From: NORP294 sp047627915
GTDB lineage: Bacteria; Bacteroidota; Bacteroidia; Flavobacteriales_E; Vicingaceae
Length of the DNA stretch: 64,000 nucleotides
Direction of reading: 5' to 3'
Assembly: GCA_047627915.1 (NCBI GenBank)
Contig: JBLHTZ010000002.1
Span: 1 to 64,000 of the forward strand
Part shown: positions 17,762-27,354 of the stretch, piece by piece
Numbering within the stretch: position 1 is the first letter of the stretch
How the letters are laid out: every line of letters starts with the position of its first letter
Position numbers and translations under genes: made by a program
Notes under the pieces: generated by a model
Told to the model about the DNA's origin: nothing
Database searches by the model: none
What the model saw: the letters and a program-made list of their open reading frames with translations, nothing else

Positions 17762-18948
17762 TTTTTCTCGTAGACTCTAACGTAATCCAAAATATATTGA
17801 TGAGAAGTGTAGCTGCTGTCAATACCTTTTGCACCTCCCCATCCTCCGCCAACTGCCAGATTAAGAATAATATTTTGGGGTTGATTAAATGGCCATTCAA
17901 GTTCGTCAGCTATTTTGTCATACGTGTAGTACAATTCACCATCTAAATACCCTTCAATTTTAGTTGGAAGCCATTCTACAGCGTAGGTATGAAACTTTGT
18001 ATTCATGCTGTCTACTTCAATTTCACTTCCGATTTGGTTCCCTTGTTTAAAGTAATAAGCTCTAGTATGACAAGTAGCATGGTTAACTCCTTTGCCAGTT
18101 GTGTCATTGATTTCATAGCCAACACATTCTAATACATCTATTTCACCGCAATATGGCCAGGATAGTTCATCTTTATACGTGTCACCTAATAACCATCCAG
18201 CAGCCCATGTGCCTCTTCCAACAGGAACTTTTGCTCTAAATTCAACTCTCCCGTACTTAAATGAGATTTTACTTTGAGTTGTTAATCGAGCGGAAGTCCA
18301 ATATTTATTGTTTTCATTTTTGTGTGCTTCAATAATTAACTGCCCATTTTCTTGTCTAGCATTTTTCAAATCTTCTGATGTGTAATATTGAAGTTCATTA
18401 TTTCCCCAGCCCCAATTTCCTACATTATAACTCCATTTGGAATCGTCAACTAGTCCTTCTCCGTTAAACTCATCCGACCAGACTAAAGACCAATCAGTAC
18501 CATTCATGTTTTGAACCAAAGCGCTGTCTGTTTCTATTTGATATTGTATTAAATCGAAACGAATACTATCGATTTCAATGGCTCCTTCGTTATGCAGTTT
18601 CATTTGATGTTCTCCTTTAGCTAGAGGAGAACCATCAATAATGCCTTTGCCGGATTCATTTAAAATAATTGAACCGGTAATATTATAGGTTCTACCATCC
18701 TTATTGTTGATATAATCTTCAATCCATAAAGTAGCTGAGCTGTCCGTCTTTCCCCAAATGCTTACTTGGTAGCGTCCCGTTTGAGGCACGTTTAAAAAGA
18801 ATTCAGCAGAATCTAACTGAACTAGGATAGATTCTGCTTCTGTTGATTTGATTTCATCATTGTCCGTTGCTTCTGATGTTGAATGGGCAGAGCAAGAGAA
18901 CATAAGAAATACGAATTGAATAAATAGAATATAGATAATTCGTTTCAT
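17758..18948 (-). CDS. GH16 laminarinase-type lipoprotein with N-terminal beta-sandwich module
   Basis: This is an endo-beta-1,3-glucanase-like protein of 396 residues. The signal peptide ends LMFSC (C19), a probable lipoprotein. Residues about 50-130 form a beta-rich module with GRYQVSIWGKTDSSATLWIE and GEHQMKLHNEG, resembling galactose-binding-like carbohydrate-binding folds. The GH16 domain follows (about 150-396) with the catalytic motif GEIDVLE: E269 nucleophile, D271, E274 acid/base. The acidic surface-export signal seen on the plus-strand GH16 is absent after the cysteine, so this copy may face the periplasm. It starts 7 bases after the MFS gene and overlaps the GH30 gene by four bases. 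Confidence 0.92.
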   Translation of the reverse strand: MKRIIYILFIQFVFLMFSCSAHSTSEATDNDEIKSTEAESILVQLDSAEFFLNVPQTGRYQVSIWGKTDSSATLWIEDYINNKDGRTYNITGSIILNESGKGIIDGSPLAKGEHQMKLHNEGAIEIDSIRFDLIQYQIETDSALVQNMNGTDWSLVWSDEFNGEGLVDDSKWSYNVGNWGWGNNELQYYTSEDLKNARQENGQLIIEAHKNENNKYWTSARLTTQSKISFKYGRVEFRAKVPVGRGTWAAGWLLGDTYKDELSWPYCGEIDVLECVGYEINDTTGKGVNHATCHTRAYYFKQGNQIGSEIEVDSMNTKFHTYAVEWLPTKIEGYLDGELYYTYDKIADELEWPFNQPQNIILNLAVGGGWGGAKGIDSSYTSHQYILDYVRVYEKK

Positions 18949-18955
18949 AATATTG

Positions 18956-20494
18956 TTAGTTTACATATTTAGCTTCAATTTCTTCAAGAGACTTACCTTT
19001 GGTCTCAGGCAATATTTTTAGAAGGACAATAAACCCAGCAAGGGCTATTAATCCAAATATTAGAAAACTTAAAGAATTACCAAAATTAGAAAGTTCCCAT
19101 GGAAAAACCTGCTGAACTACCCAGCTAGTGAAGGAGTTAACAAATCCTATTACACCTACTGCTAATCCCCTATATTTAATGGGGTATAACTCTGAAAGGA
19201 GAACCCACATTACAGGTCCTAGTGAAAATGCAAAACAAGCGATGAATCCTAGAATTCCAAACAGTATTAAACTAGCATTAATGGTGGTTGCATATTCAAG
19301 AATTACACCTTCATTTTTAGCGTAAAGCTGTGTTCCTAGTTTCTCTTTCATCTCGTTTTTAAAATCCAAATCATTGTCATAAACTTTGTCAATGGCAAAT
19401 GAAAGTTGTTCTGACTCTATGCCTGTTAGTTGAATTTCTTGCAAGTCTTGAGCTGTCAATTTATAAGTTGCTTCGCTAAAACCATAAGCACATAGCAATA
19501 AGCTTATTGATACTCCTGCTATTCCAATTAACAATAAGGGTCTCCTGCCCATTCTGTCTATCAAAAAGATAGCAACGAAAGTGAATAAAACAGTAATGAA
19601 ACTAAGAAGTACTCCGGATGAAAATGCCGCATCAGTACCAATTCCTGTCTGCTTAAATATCGAAGTCGCATAAAAATAGACGGCATTGATTCCTGTGATT
19701 TGCTGTAATACTCCAATTACTAAACCCACGAGCAGAATGAATCGTAAAGATGGTTTTAGAAGGGATAAAAGCGAAACTTTTGATACGTCTTTTGATTGAG
19801 TAACATTTTCAATTGTTCGAATTTCTTCAGAGGCTAATTCAGTTCCATAAATTCTATTTAAAACTTCTTTAGCTTCTGCGACCATATTTTTCGTGTACAA
19901 CCATCTAGGGCTTTTAGGAACAAAAAACATAAATATAAAGTAGAAGATAGCAGGAATGAATTCTATACCTAACATCCATCTCCAAACAGTTTTATCTGTA
20001 AAAAAGTCACTTCCTGAGGTATTGATCTTATTTAAATAATAATTACTTAAAAAAGCAGCGAAGAAACCGAGAACGATATTTAATTGTTGCAATGAGACAA
20101 GTTTACCTCTGTTTTTCGCGGAAGATATTTCTGCAATATAGGTTGGCGCTAAGATTAAAGCTGCACCAAAGCCCACTCCTCCAATCATTCTTGCAATATA
20201 AAGCATCTCATAAGAGTCGGCAAAAGCTGAAAATAAAGCAGATATGGCATACAAAAACGCTACAACAATCAATATTTTCTTACGACCTATCACATCACTT
20301 AGCCTTCCTGCAAGTAACATGGAAATCATCGCTGCAAAAGAGGGAGAGCTTACTACCCATCCAGACTGCCAGTCGTTTAAATCAAATTCAGGCCCGACAT
20401 AAGACATAACACCTGAAATAATTCCGGCATCAAAACCGAATAGAAAGCCGCCGAGAGAGACGACAAATGCTATTAATATTACTTTTTTACTCAT
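18956..20494 (-). CDS. MFS sugar porter (sugar:proton symporter family)
   Basis: This is an inner-membrane sugar transporter of 512 residues with about twelve membrane segments. Family signatures are GFDAGIISG in TM1, GRLSDVIGRKK in the loop 2-3, FVPKSPRWL after TM6, QQITGINAVYFYATSIF in TM7, DRMGRRPLL in loop 8-9, and the terminal PETKGKSLEEIE. A loop of about 60 polar residues between the segments near positions 325 and 405 is longer than in typical family members. The gene is embedded between GH17 (four-base overlap) and GH16 (7-base gap), so glucose or short beta-glucan products are the likely cargo. Substrate specificity is inferred from context. Confidence 0.92.
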   Translation of the reverse strand: MSKKVILIAFVVSLGGFLFGFDAGIISGVMSYVGPEFDLNDWQSGWVVSSPSFAAMISMLLAGRLSDVIGRKKILIVVAFLYAISALFSAFADSYEMLYIARMIGGVGFGAALILAPTYIAEISSAKNRGKLVSLQQLNIVLGFFAAFLSNYYLNKINTSGSDFFTDKTVWRWMLGIEFIPAIFYFIFMFFVPKSPRWLYTKNMVAEAKEVLNRIYGTELASEEIRTIENVTQSKDVSKVSLLSLLKPSLRFILLVGLVIGVLQQITGINAVYFYATSIFKQTGIGTDAAFSSGVLLSFITVLFTFVAIFLIDRMGRRPLLLIGIAGVSISLLLCAYGFSEATYKLTAQDLQEIQLTGIESEQLSFAIDKVYDNDLDFKNEMKEKLGTQLYAKNEGVILEYATTINASLILFGILGFIACFAFSLGPVMWVLLSELYPIKYRGLAVGVIGFVNSFTSWVVQQVFPWELSNFGNSLSFLIFGLIALAGFIVLLKILPETKGKSLEEIEAKYVN

Positions 20495-21765
20495 ATACTT
20501 AATTTTTTGGATTTGGTTGGAGGAGCTTGTACGCTTTTAAGTAATTGTTCTTCATTGCCATTGTATGTTTTTGAAATAAAATTTCCATTCCGAATAAGGC
20601 CTTTTAATTTCCCAGAATCTACTAGACTCCATAAAACATATTTGGCCTCACCTTTAATGTTTATAAGGCCAAAATGGTTTTCCGAAGCTCTAACATCGTT
20701 GGTGTCTTTCCAAGGTTCATCAAAAGCCTCAAAGAAGAAGCAAGACAATCCATTTTCATTTGACCATTCTCTCATGTGATCGTAATACAATTTTTGTTTG
20801 TACTCGTCAGCTGCATGAGACCCTCTAACTCCGTAGTTGGTAAAAGCGGAATTTGCCCATCCGGTTTCTCCAATGTGGATGGGTTTGCTAGGAGCTATGG
20901 AGTGAATGTATTTCTTTGTGGATTCATACTGAGAAATAGCGTAGTTCTTCGCTCTCAATACTCCTTCTTGTGCCAATTGAATTCTACTTTTAGCTAAATC
21001 TGTAGAATCAATTTGCCAAAATTCTGGATTGTAATGTGTATCGTGAAATGGGTAGGTATGCATGGATACATAGTCTACCGCTTTTATAAGTTTTATTAAA
21101 TCATTGGAATAATACTCAGTTGAACCACCTCCCCAAGAGGCAAAGTTGTCTGAACTGGTAATCCATAAATCTGAACTCAATTCACCTTGTTTTTTTAAGT
21201 TTTGAAGCTGTTCAACATACTTTAAAATAACTTTTGGATAAACTGAATATGTTTCAGCCCAATGAACCATTGACTCATTTCCAACCGCTAAAATTTTAAT
21301 AATTTTAGGATACTCTTTTGCTAACTCAATCGCTCTTTTTACCTCGGCCTGATTCCCCTTTACGTTTTCTTTAGCATGATTCCTCGTCGAAGTATATGCC
21401 CCTTCACACTCAATCCATGCACCTAACATGACATACATTTCAAATGAAGGTTTTTCTTTTTTTAATTCTTGAATAGCCTGCAATACTCTTTCAGCATGAG
21501 GAAACTGCTGGGTATAGTATGTGCGAATAATTTTAATATCAATCGCGGATAATATTTTCATATCCTCCTTTAGCTCTTCCACAGAAGGGCATTTGTCTCT
21601 CGTTTTTTCTCTATATCCACCAAATGAAATAGCCGTGTAATTTGGGTTTCCTAAAATATATTCTGCGTTTATAATTTCCTTTATTCGTTTGTTTTCTGTT
21701 TTAGTCAAACATGCAAACGAAGTTGAAATTATAAATAGGATTGATATTTTAAGTAAAGGTTTCAT
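20491..21765 (-). CDS. GH17 family beta-1,3-glucanase-like lipoprotein
   Basis: This 424-residue protein has an N-terminal signal ending STSFAC (C19), suggesting lipidation. The GH17 (beta/alpha)8 core carries the two expected glutamates: E164 in ILAVGNES (acid/base) and E300 in HIGETGW (nucleophile). The segment AFDEPWK near the C-terminus is also typical. GH17 enzymes cut or transfer beta-1,3-glucan chains. It starts one base after the kinase stop and overlaps the MFS start by four bases. It could be an endo-glucanase or an exo-acting or transglycosylating enzyme; sequence alone does not decide this. Confidence 0.9.
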   Translation of the reverse strand: MKPLLKISILFIISTSFACLTKTENKRIKEIINAEYILGNPNYTAISFGGYREKTRDKCPSVEELKEDMKILSAIDIKIIRTYYTQQFPHAERVLQAIQELKKEKPSFEMYVMLGAWIECEGAYTSTRNHAKENVKGNQAEVKRAIELAKEYPKIIKILAVGNESMVHWAETYSVYPKVILKYVEQLQNLKKQGELSSDLWITSSDNFASWGGGSTEYYSNDLIKLIKAVDYVSMHTYPFHDTHYNPEFWQIDSTDLAKSRIQLAQEGVLRAKNYAISQYESTKKYIHSIAPSKPIHIGETGWANSAFTNYGVRGSHAADEYKQKLYYDHMREWSNENGLSCFFFEAFDEPWKDTNDVRASENHFGLINIKGEAKYVLWSLVDSGKLKGLIRNGNFISKTYNGNEEQLLKSVQAPPTKSKKLSI

Positions 21766-21766
21766 C

Positions 21767-22672
21767 TTACGCTTCAGTTCCTTCAGTACTCCTTATTTTC
21801 TTGCCTTTAGCGTCCGATAAAATATTCAAGTAATTCCGATGATAGTTCACTAATTCATTAATGGGGCTCTTTATTATTTTACCAGCTTTATATCCTTGTT
21901 TTTTTAATTCATCAATTAAAATGTCTTTAAAAATAAAGGCGAGACTGCCCACAAACCCAACTTGTTTTGATTTGTTTTCTGAAAAACAACCTACATGAAT
22001 ATCAATAAATTTAGCAAACCCATGACTCAATAAGTCAATAATGTACTTTTCCTGTTTATGTTTTGCAATAAAGGGCATGAACGATGCTAGATATACATTG
22101 GCATGTATATTACCATAAATTTTTTCTCGTGCTTCTCCCCATGTTAAGTGGTAAGTTGCTTCAAAATCATCTTGAATTGATTTGGGTAATCTTTTATAGA
22201 AAAAATCAGATAAAAGTTGTTTCCCAAAATATCCGCCGCCTGCTTCATCTCCCATCACGAAACCTAATGCCGGAACTTTTTCAGTCAAGTTTTCTCCATC
22301 AAAATAACATGAATTTGACCCAGTTCCTATTATGCAACTAATTAAAGGTTCGCCTTCGTATAAAGAATACGCTGCTGCTAAAAGATCATGATCAACAACT
22401 ATCTCTGCATTTCTGAATACTTGTGCCAAACCATCAACAATACGCTTCTTTAGTTTTGGACTAGAACAACTCGCACCGTAAAAATAAACGTTATTTATTT
22501 TATCTTTCGACGCAAATAAATCGACACACTGACTTAACGTATTAGCTACGTATTCAGTACTATGAAAATCTGGATTAAATCCTTGTGTTTTAAAATTGCT
22601 TTCAACTAAACCTTCATCATTTAAGATAACCCATTCACATTTAGTTGAGCCGCTTTCAGCTATTGCTATCAT
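21767..22672 (-). CDS. BadF/BadG-type sugar kinase (GlcNAc-kinase-like; glucose likely from context)
   Basis: This is an ASKHA-fold kinase of 301 residues. The phosphate-1 motif is AESGSTKCEW near residues 4-13, phosphate-2 is IGTGSNSCYFDG near residue 117, and GDEAGGGYFGKQLL follows near residue 142. Bacteroidota homologues are commonly annotated as N-acetylglucosamine kinase. No amino-sugar genes are nearby, while the operon makes free glucose and contains zwf, so phosphorylation of glucose to glucose 6-phosphate is the better guess. It starts 2 bases after eda and ends one base before the GH17 start, a clear operon position. Substrate is inference. Confidence 0.8.
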   Translation of the reverse strand: MIAIAESGSTKCEWVILNDEGLVESNFKTQGFNPDFHSTEYVANTLSQCVDLFASKDKINNVYFYGASCSSPKLKKRIVDGLAQVFRNAEIVVDHDLLAAAYSLYEGEPLISCIIGTGSNSCYFDGENLTEKVPALGFVMGDEAGGGYFGKQLLSDFFYKRLPKSIQDDFEATYHLTWGEAREKIYGNIHANVYLASFMPFIAKHKQEKYIIDLLSHGFAKFIDIHVGCFSENKSKQVGFVGSLAFIFKDILIDELKKQGYKAGKIIKSPINELVNYHRNYLNILSDAKGKKIRSTEGTEA

Positions 22673-22674
22673 TC

Positions 22675-23253
22675 TTAATTAGTTTTATAATTTTTCTGAA
22701 ACCAAGAGCCACCAACGGCTATTACGTTGCTAAGTTCTAAATATTCTTGACTTATTTCTTCTGATATTCCGCCTGTAGGACAAAATTTGATAGTTGGGAA
22801 AAGGCCCCCAAACATCTTCAATGCATCAATTCCTCCATATAAATTAGCCGGAAAAAACTTTAGATATTCTAAACCTAATTCTTGAGCCTGTATTATTTCA
22901 CTTGGTGTAGCAACTCCTGGAAGAAAAGGGATTTTTGATTCCGTCATACACTCAAACAAGTCAACAGTTAATCCTGGACTAACTATGAAATCGGCACCTA
23001 TTGACTTTAATTGATCTACTTGCTCAGAATTGATAACTGTTCCAGCTCCAACCTGGATTGTGTCGCTGAATTTCTTTTTCAATAATTCAATTGCCTTTAA
23101 CCCATAATCAGTTCGTAATGTAATTTCTATGCAAAAAACATTGCGCTTAATTAAATAATCCATAAATGCTTCAGGATTATCTTCTTTTTGAAAAGTAACA
23201 ACTGGAACTAACGGATTATTTTTTAAAATTTTATTAATTGATTGATTTCCCAT
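22675..23253 (-). CDS. eda: 2-keto-3-deoxy-6-phosphogluconate aldolase
   Basis: This enzyme splits KDPG into pyruvate and glyceraldehyde 3-phosphate, the last step of the Entner-Doudoroff pathway. The 192-residue protein has the class I aldolase motifs: E43 in CIEITLRT, QVGAGTVIN, FIVSPGL, PGVATPSEI, and the Schiff-base lysine K132 in YLKFFPA, then FCPTGGIS for phosphate binding. It is slightly shorter than many family members (about 205-215). It directly follows edd (3-base gap) and precedes the kinase (2-base gap). Confidence 0.95.
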   Translation of the reverse strand: MGNQSINKILKNNPLVPVVTFQKEDNPEAFMDYLIKRNVFCIEITLRTDYGLKAIELLKKKFSDTIQVGAGTVINSEQVDQLKSIGADFIVSPGLTVDLFECMTESKIPFLPGVATPSEIIQAQELGLEYLKFFPANLYGGIDALKMFGGLFPTIKFCPTGGISEEISQEYLELSNVIAVGGSWFQKNYKTN

Positions 23254-23256
23254 TTT

Positions 23257-25059
23257 TTAAATTATAAAAGAAGCTCCTTCTTCGCTTTCGCTCACCAAGG
23301 TTTTTAATTGGTTAAATAGTTCTCGACCTACCCCAAATGATTGATGATCATTGGATGCCAAATTCTCTCTTGCTTCAACTTCTTCAATGTTTAAGCAGTT
23401 TAATGTACCATTATTGGAGTCCAACTCAATCAAATCTCCTGTCTCCAGTTTGGCAATCATTCCGCCTTTTGCTGCCTCAGGGCTTAAGTGTATTGCTGCA
23501 GGAACTTTTCCTGAAGCACCTGACATTCTGCCGTCCGTTACCAAGGCAACTTTGTGCCCAGCAAATTGAAGTAAACTTAACGTTGGTGTGAGCTTGTGAA
23601 GTTCCGGCATGCCAATGCTATGGGCACCTTGGTTTTTAACGACCACAACCACGTCCTTATTTAATTCTTTTCTTTTAAAGGCTTTAATAACATCATCTTG
23701 ATCATCAAATACGACAGCCAAAGCTTTCACATATCTATTCTCAGGCTTTACAGCAGAAATTTTGATAACTGATCGACCAAGATTACCTTTTAGGACTTTT
23801 AGCCCGCCTGTTGGTTCAAAAGGATTAGAAACTGGACGTAAAATATTTTCATCTAATGAATTTTCGGGAACTGGCCTCCATTGAATTTCTCCATTTTCTA
23901 TAAACGGTTCTTTAAAATAATGGTCTAAGCCAGAGCCCATATTTGTTTTTACATCTTTATTTAAAAATCCGCCATCGTATAATGTTTTCATTAGAAATCC
24001 CATTCCTCCGCACGCTTGAAAGTGATTAATATCAGCAGTGCCATTTGGGTATACTTTCGTAATTGATGGAACTACTTCAGAGACATCATTGAAATCGTCC
24101 CAGTTGACTATAATTCCAGCACTTTTAGCAATGGCAATTATGTGTATGGTGAGGTTAGTACTGCCACCGGTAGCGACTAAACCAACTAATGCATTTACAA
24201 TACTCTCTGGACTAATAATTTCATAGAGTGGAGTATACTCTTCTTTTTGAGGAGTTATTTCTAACAACCTTTTTACCGCATAGTCATTTAATTTTTCTCT
24301 TAATTCAGTGCCTGGAGTAACAAACGAAGACCCAGGTAAGTGAACGCCCATAATTTCCATCAACATTTGATTACTGTTGGCAGTTCCATAAAACGTGCAG
24401 GTGCCGGCAGAATGATAAGACGCAGACTCAGCTTTTAATAACTCTGCTCTTCCAATCTTTCCGTCTGCATAATCGATTCTAAACTGAGCTTTTTCGTCAT
24501 TCGTAATTCCTGACTCCATTGGACCTCCTGGAACAAAAATATAAGGTAGATGTCCAAATCGAAGCGCTCCTATCATCATACCCGGAACGATTTTGTCACA
24601 TATACCTAAACATAAACCTCCGTCAAACATTTGGTGAGACATTCCAATAGCGGTTGATAGCGCAATAACATCTCTACTAAATAAAGAAAGTTCCATTCCT
24701 GCTTGCCCTTGTGTTACACCATCACACATGGCTGGAACCCCCGAAGCAACTTGTGCTACTCCTCCATATTTTTTGGCAGAAGCTTTTAATTTTGGAGGAT
24801 AGTCTTCATAGGTTTTATGGGCGCTTAGCATGTCATTGTAGGCCGTTATTATGGCTAAATTCGATTTTACTTCTGCGCTTAAATCTACCTTTTCGTCATC
24901 TGCACAAGCCGCAAATGCATGGGCTAAATTTCCGCAGGCTAAATCGGCCCTGGTTACCTTATTATTATGAACTTTTTTCATCAAGTTAATATATTCCTTT
25001 CTTGATGCTTTAGAGCGTTCTTTTATTCGTTTTGTTATTTCTATTATAGTTTTATTCAT
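23257..25059 (-). CDS. edd: 6-phosphogluconate dehydratase
   Basis: This iron-sulfur enzyme dehydrates 6-phosphogluconate to KDPG, the committing step of the Entner-Doudoroff pathway. The 600-residue length matches Edd rather than the shorter dihydroxyacid dehydratase IlvD. Characteristic segments are PAMCDGVTQGQAGMELS, GLCLGICDKIVPGMM, SAGTCTFYGTANSNQM and ACGGMGFL; the cysteines in these segments are the expected cluster ligands. The C-terminal swivelling domain contains VTDGRMSGASGKVPAAIHLS. It sits 4 bases after pgl and 3 bases before eda. Confidence 0.96.
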   Translation of the reverse strand: MNKTIIEITKRIKERSKASRKEYINLMKKVHNNKVTRADLACGNLAHAFAACADDEKVDLSAEVKSNLAIITAYNDMLSAHKTYEDYPPKLKASAKKYGGVAQVASGVPAMCDGVTQGQAGMELSLFSRDVIALSTAIGMSHQMFDGGLCLGICDKIVPGMMIGALRFGHLPYIFVPGGPMESGITNDEKAQFRIDYADGKIGRAELLKAESASYHSAGTCTFYGTANSNQMLMEIMGVHLPGSSFVTPGTELREKLNDYAVKRLLEITPQKEEYTPLYEIISPESIVNALVGLVATGGSTNLTIHIIAIAKSAGIIVNWDDFNDVSEVVPSITKVYPNGTADINHFQACGGMGFLMKTLYDGGFLNKDVKTNMGSGLDHYFKEPFIENGEIQWRPVPENSLDENILRPVSNPFEPTGGLKVLKGNLGRSVIKISAVKPENRYVKALAVVFDDQDDVIKAFKRKELNKDVVVVVKNQGAHSIGMPELHKLTPTLSLLQFAGHKVALVTDGRMSGASGKVPAAIHLSPEAAKGGMIAKLETGDLIELDSNNGTLNCLNIEEVEARENLASNDHQSFGVGRELFNQLKTLVSESEEGASFII

Positions 25060-25063
25060 AGTC

Positions 25064-25738
25064 TTATTTACTCCAGAATAATTCTGGTTTAATATTATTT
25101 TGCGCGATAAACGCTTTGATAGGATATGTTTGTTCTGAGTTTAAATATAATGTATCTAATATTTGTTTTTTTTCATCTCCATAGCAATGAAGGTATAAAT
25201 TCTCCGTATTCAAGAGCGCTTTTCTCGTGAAGGAGATGCGTTGATAAGGAGCAGTATTTGGATTCGTTATGATCAGTTTTGCTGTATTATTTAAATCTAA
25301 ACCTTGCTCTAATTCTTTACAACAAGGGAAAAGAGAGGCAGTATGGCCATCTGTTCCCATTCCTAAAATAACGACTGTAAAAGGTAGATTAACCTTTTTA
25401 ATCGAACTTTCTACTAACCTCAAATTTAACTCAGCATCTGCTGAATTAAGAATTAACGGATAAAAACGAGCAGCAGAAGCCTTATTAATTAATAGATGTG
25501 TTTTTATTAGTGTACCATTTTGGTCAGGGTGGCCATCCGGTAAAAATCGCTCATCTACAGGGATGATGTTTACTTTTTCCCAATCGATATCTTTATTTGA
25601 AAGTAGATTGAATAATTGCAATGGAGTAGACCCTCCGGATACTAATAAGGTGGCATACCCCTTTTCTTCAATCGAACTTTCTAACTTGCCAGAAATTAAG
25701 GCAGAAAGCTCTATTTCCACTTCGTTCCTAGTCTTCAT
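25064..25738 (-). CDS. pgl: 6-phosphogluconolactonase (DevB/NagB fold)
   Basis: This enzyme hydrolyses 6-phosphogluconolactone to 6-phosphogluconate. The 224-residue protein carries the SGGSTPLQLF phosphate-binding motif near residue 34, PVDERFLP, and GMGTDGHTASLFP with the catalytic histidine. Its ATG lies inside the 3' end of zwf, an 11-base overlap, and its stop is 4 bases before edd. The order zwf-pgl-edd-eda gives the complete oxidative Entner-Doudoroff branch in sequence of use. Confidence 0.94.
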   Translation of the reverse strand: MKTRNEVEIELSALISGKLESSIEEKGYATLLVSGGSTPLQLFNLLSNKDIDWEKVNIIPVDERFLPDGHPDQNGTLIKTHLLINKASAARFYPLILNSADAELNLRLVESSIKKVNLPFTVVILGMGTDGHTASLFPCCKELEQGLDLNNTAKLIITNPNTAPYQRISFTRKALLNTENLYLHCYGDEKKQILDTLYLNSEQTYPIKAFIAQNNIKPELFWSK

Positions 25739-27230
25739 CTGATTTTCTTTTTTCTTGAACCTTAATTACATGCCTAGATTTAACCCAACTTCTAGATTCA
25801 TCCATCACTCGGTCTCCGGGCCCCTTAGTTCCAGCCTCGTATAATATATTTGGAACTTTCTCTGATTTCCAATTTTTTAGAATTGACTCAATCCACTCCC
25901 AAGATGCCTTCACTTCATCTCTTCTCATAAAAAGAGTTTGATTTCCTCTTACTACATCCATTAAAAGTCGTTCGTAAGCATCCGGAAAACGATCGTTGAA
26001 GTGATCTGCATAATCTAATTCCAAGGAGAATGGCTTATAACGGTAACCTCCTGGTCCCGGAATCTTTACCATTTGTTGTAGTTCAATTCTTTCCTCAGGT
26101 TGCAAACGAATTGTCAATTTATTATTGTCAATATCCTTTTTTTCTGGAAATATATTGTGGGGAACATGCTTGAAATTAATTACAATTTCTGAAAATCGGT
26201 GTGTCATTCTTTTGCCTGTTCTCAAATAAATAGGAACGCCGCCCCATCTCCAATTATCGATGTATGTTTTTAAGGCAACAAATGTTTCTGTGCCGGAATC
26301 GTATTTATTAATATCTTCTAAATAAGAAGCAAGATGTCCTTCCTTCGTTTTTCCTCTAGTATATTGCCCTCTAACCGTATCTGTAGCTATAGATTCTTTT
26401 GTAAAAGGTCTCAATGCTTTTAAAACTTTTAACTTTTCATCTCTAACTTGGTCAGCATCTAGTGTAACAGGAGGCTCCATAGCTATTAAGCAAAGTAGTT
26501 GTAACAAGTGATTTTGCACCATGTCTTTCAATGCTCCGTATTTGTCGTAGAAGTCTCCTCGAGTTCCAACACCCAAAGACTCAGCTACTGTAATTTGTAT
26601 GTTATCAATTTCTTGAGCATTCCAGGAACGCTCAAAAATATTGTTAGCAAACCGTAAAACCATTAAATTTTGAACAGTTTCCTTCCCTAAGTAGTGATCG
26701 ATTCTGTAAATCTGACTTTCTTTAAAATATTGAGCAACCTTAATATTGATTTCTTCAGAACTTTTTAAATCTGTTCCCAAGGGTTTTTCTAAAACCACTC
26801 TGGAGTTTTCGTTAATTAATCCAAGGTCATTCAAAAAAGAAGAAATTTGACCAAAAATGCTTGCAGGAGTTGCTAAGTAAAATGCCCGTGTTCTATCTTT
26901 AGTGCTTTCAAAATACTTACGGATACGGGTTGCTTCTTTCGAATTATTAATATCAACGCTGTAGTAGGTGATAATTGATAATAAATCATCTGCAATTTTC
27001 TCATCAAGATTTTCAATGTGCGAGGCTAATTCTGTTTTCAGAATAGTTCTAAATTCTTCATTCGTTCGTTCATTTCTCGCTAATGCTAAAATTCGATCGT
27101 CCGTGCTAATCTGATTTTCAAGTAGCCTGTAGTAGAGCGCGGGGTAAATCTTTCTGAACGACAAATCTCCATCTCCACCAAAAATGACAAGATCGAAGTG
27201 TGTTTTTAATTCTGAGGCAAGGTTTTTCAT
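25728..27230 (-). CDS. zwf: Glucose-6-phosphate 1-dehydrogenase
   Basis: This enzyme oxidises glucose 6-phosphate to 6-phosphogluconolactone with NAD(P)+. I place the start at the ATG at 27230 (500 residues) rather than the TTG nine bases upstream. The nucleotide-binding loop reads FGGDGDLSFRKIYPALY, a variant of the usual GxxGDLxxRK. The active-site segment RIDHYLGKET has D178, H179 and K183. It is the first gene of the ten-gene minus-strand operon, and its 3' end overlaps pgl. The 124-base gap between it and the regulator gene upstream should hold a promoter, but I cannot identify one with confidence. Confidence 0.96.
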   Translation of the reverse strand: MKNLASELKTHFDLVIFGGDGDLSFRKIYPALYYRLLENQISTDDRILALARNERTNEEFRTILKTELASHIENLDEKIADDLLSIITYYSVDINNSKEATRIRKYFESTKDRTRAFYLATPASIFGQISSFLNDLGLINENSRVVLEKPLGTDLKSSEEINIKVAQYFKESQIYRIDHYLGKETVQNLMVLRFANNIFERSWNAQEIDNIQITVAESLGVGTRGDFYDKYGALKDMVQNHLLQLLCLIAMEPPVTLDADQVRDEKLKVLKALRPFTKESIATDTVRGQYTRGKTKEGHLASYLEDINKYDSGTETFVALKTYIDNWRWGGVPIYLRTGKRMTHRFSEIVINFKHVPHNIFPEKKDIDNNKLTIRLQPEERIELQQMVKIPGPGGYRYKPFSLELDYADHFNDRFPDAYERLLMDVVRGNQTLFMRRDEVKASWEWIESILKNWKSEKVPNILYEAGTKGPGDRVMDESRSWVKSRHVIKVQEKRKSDED

Positions 27231-27354
27231 CAGAAACAAATATAAGATACTTAAAGTAATATTTACAATAAGTAGTTTTGAATGGATTAAAATGCACAGA
27301 TTTCACAAGTAAACAATACGAAATAGAGTGTTTTTTTTGCTTATTTAAAAATAG

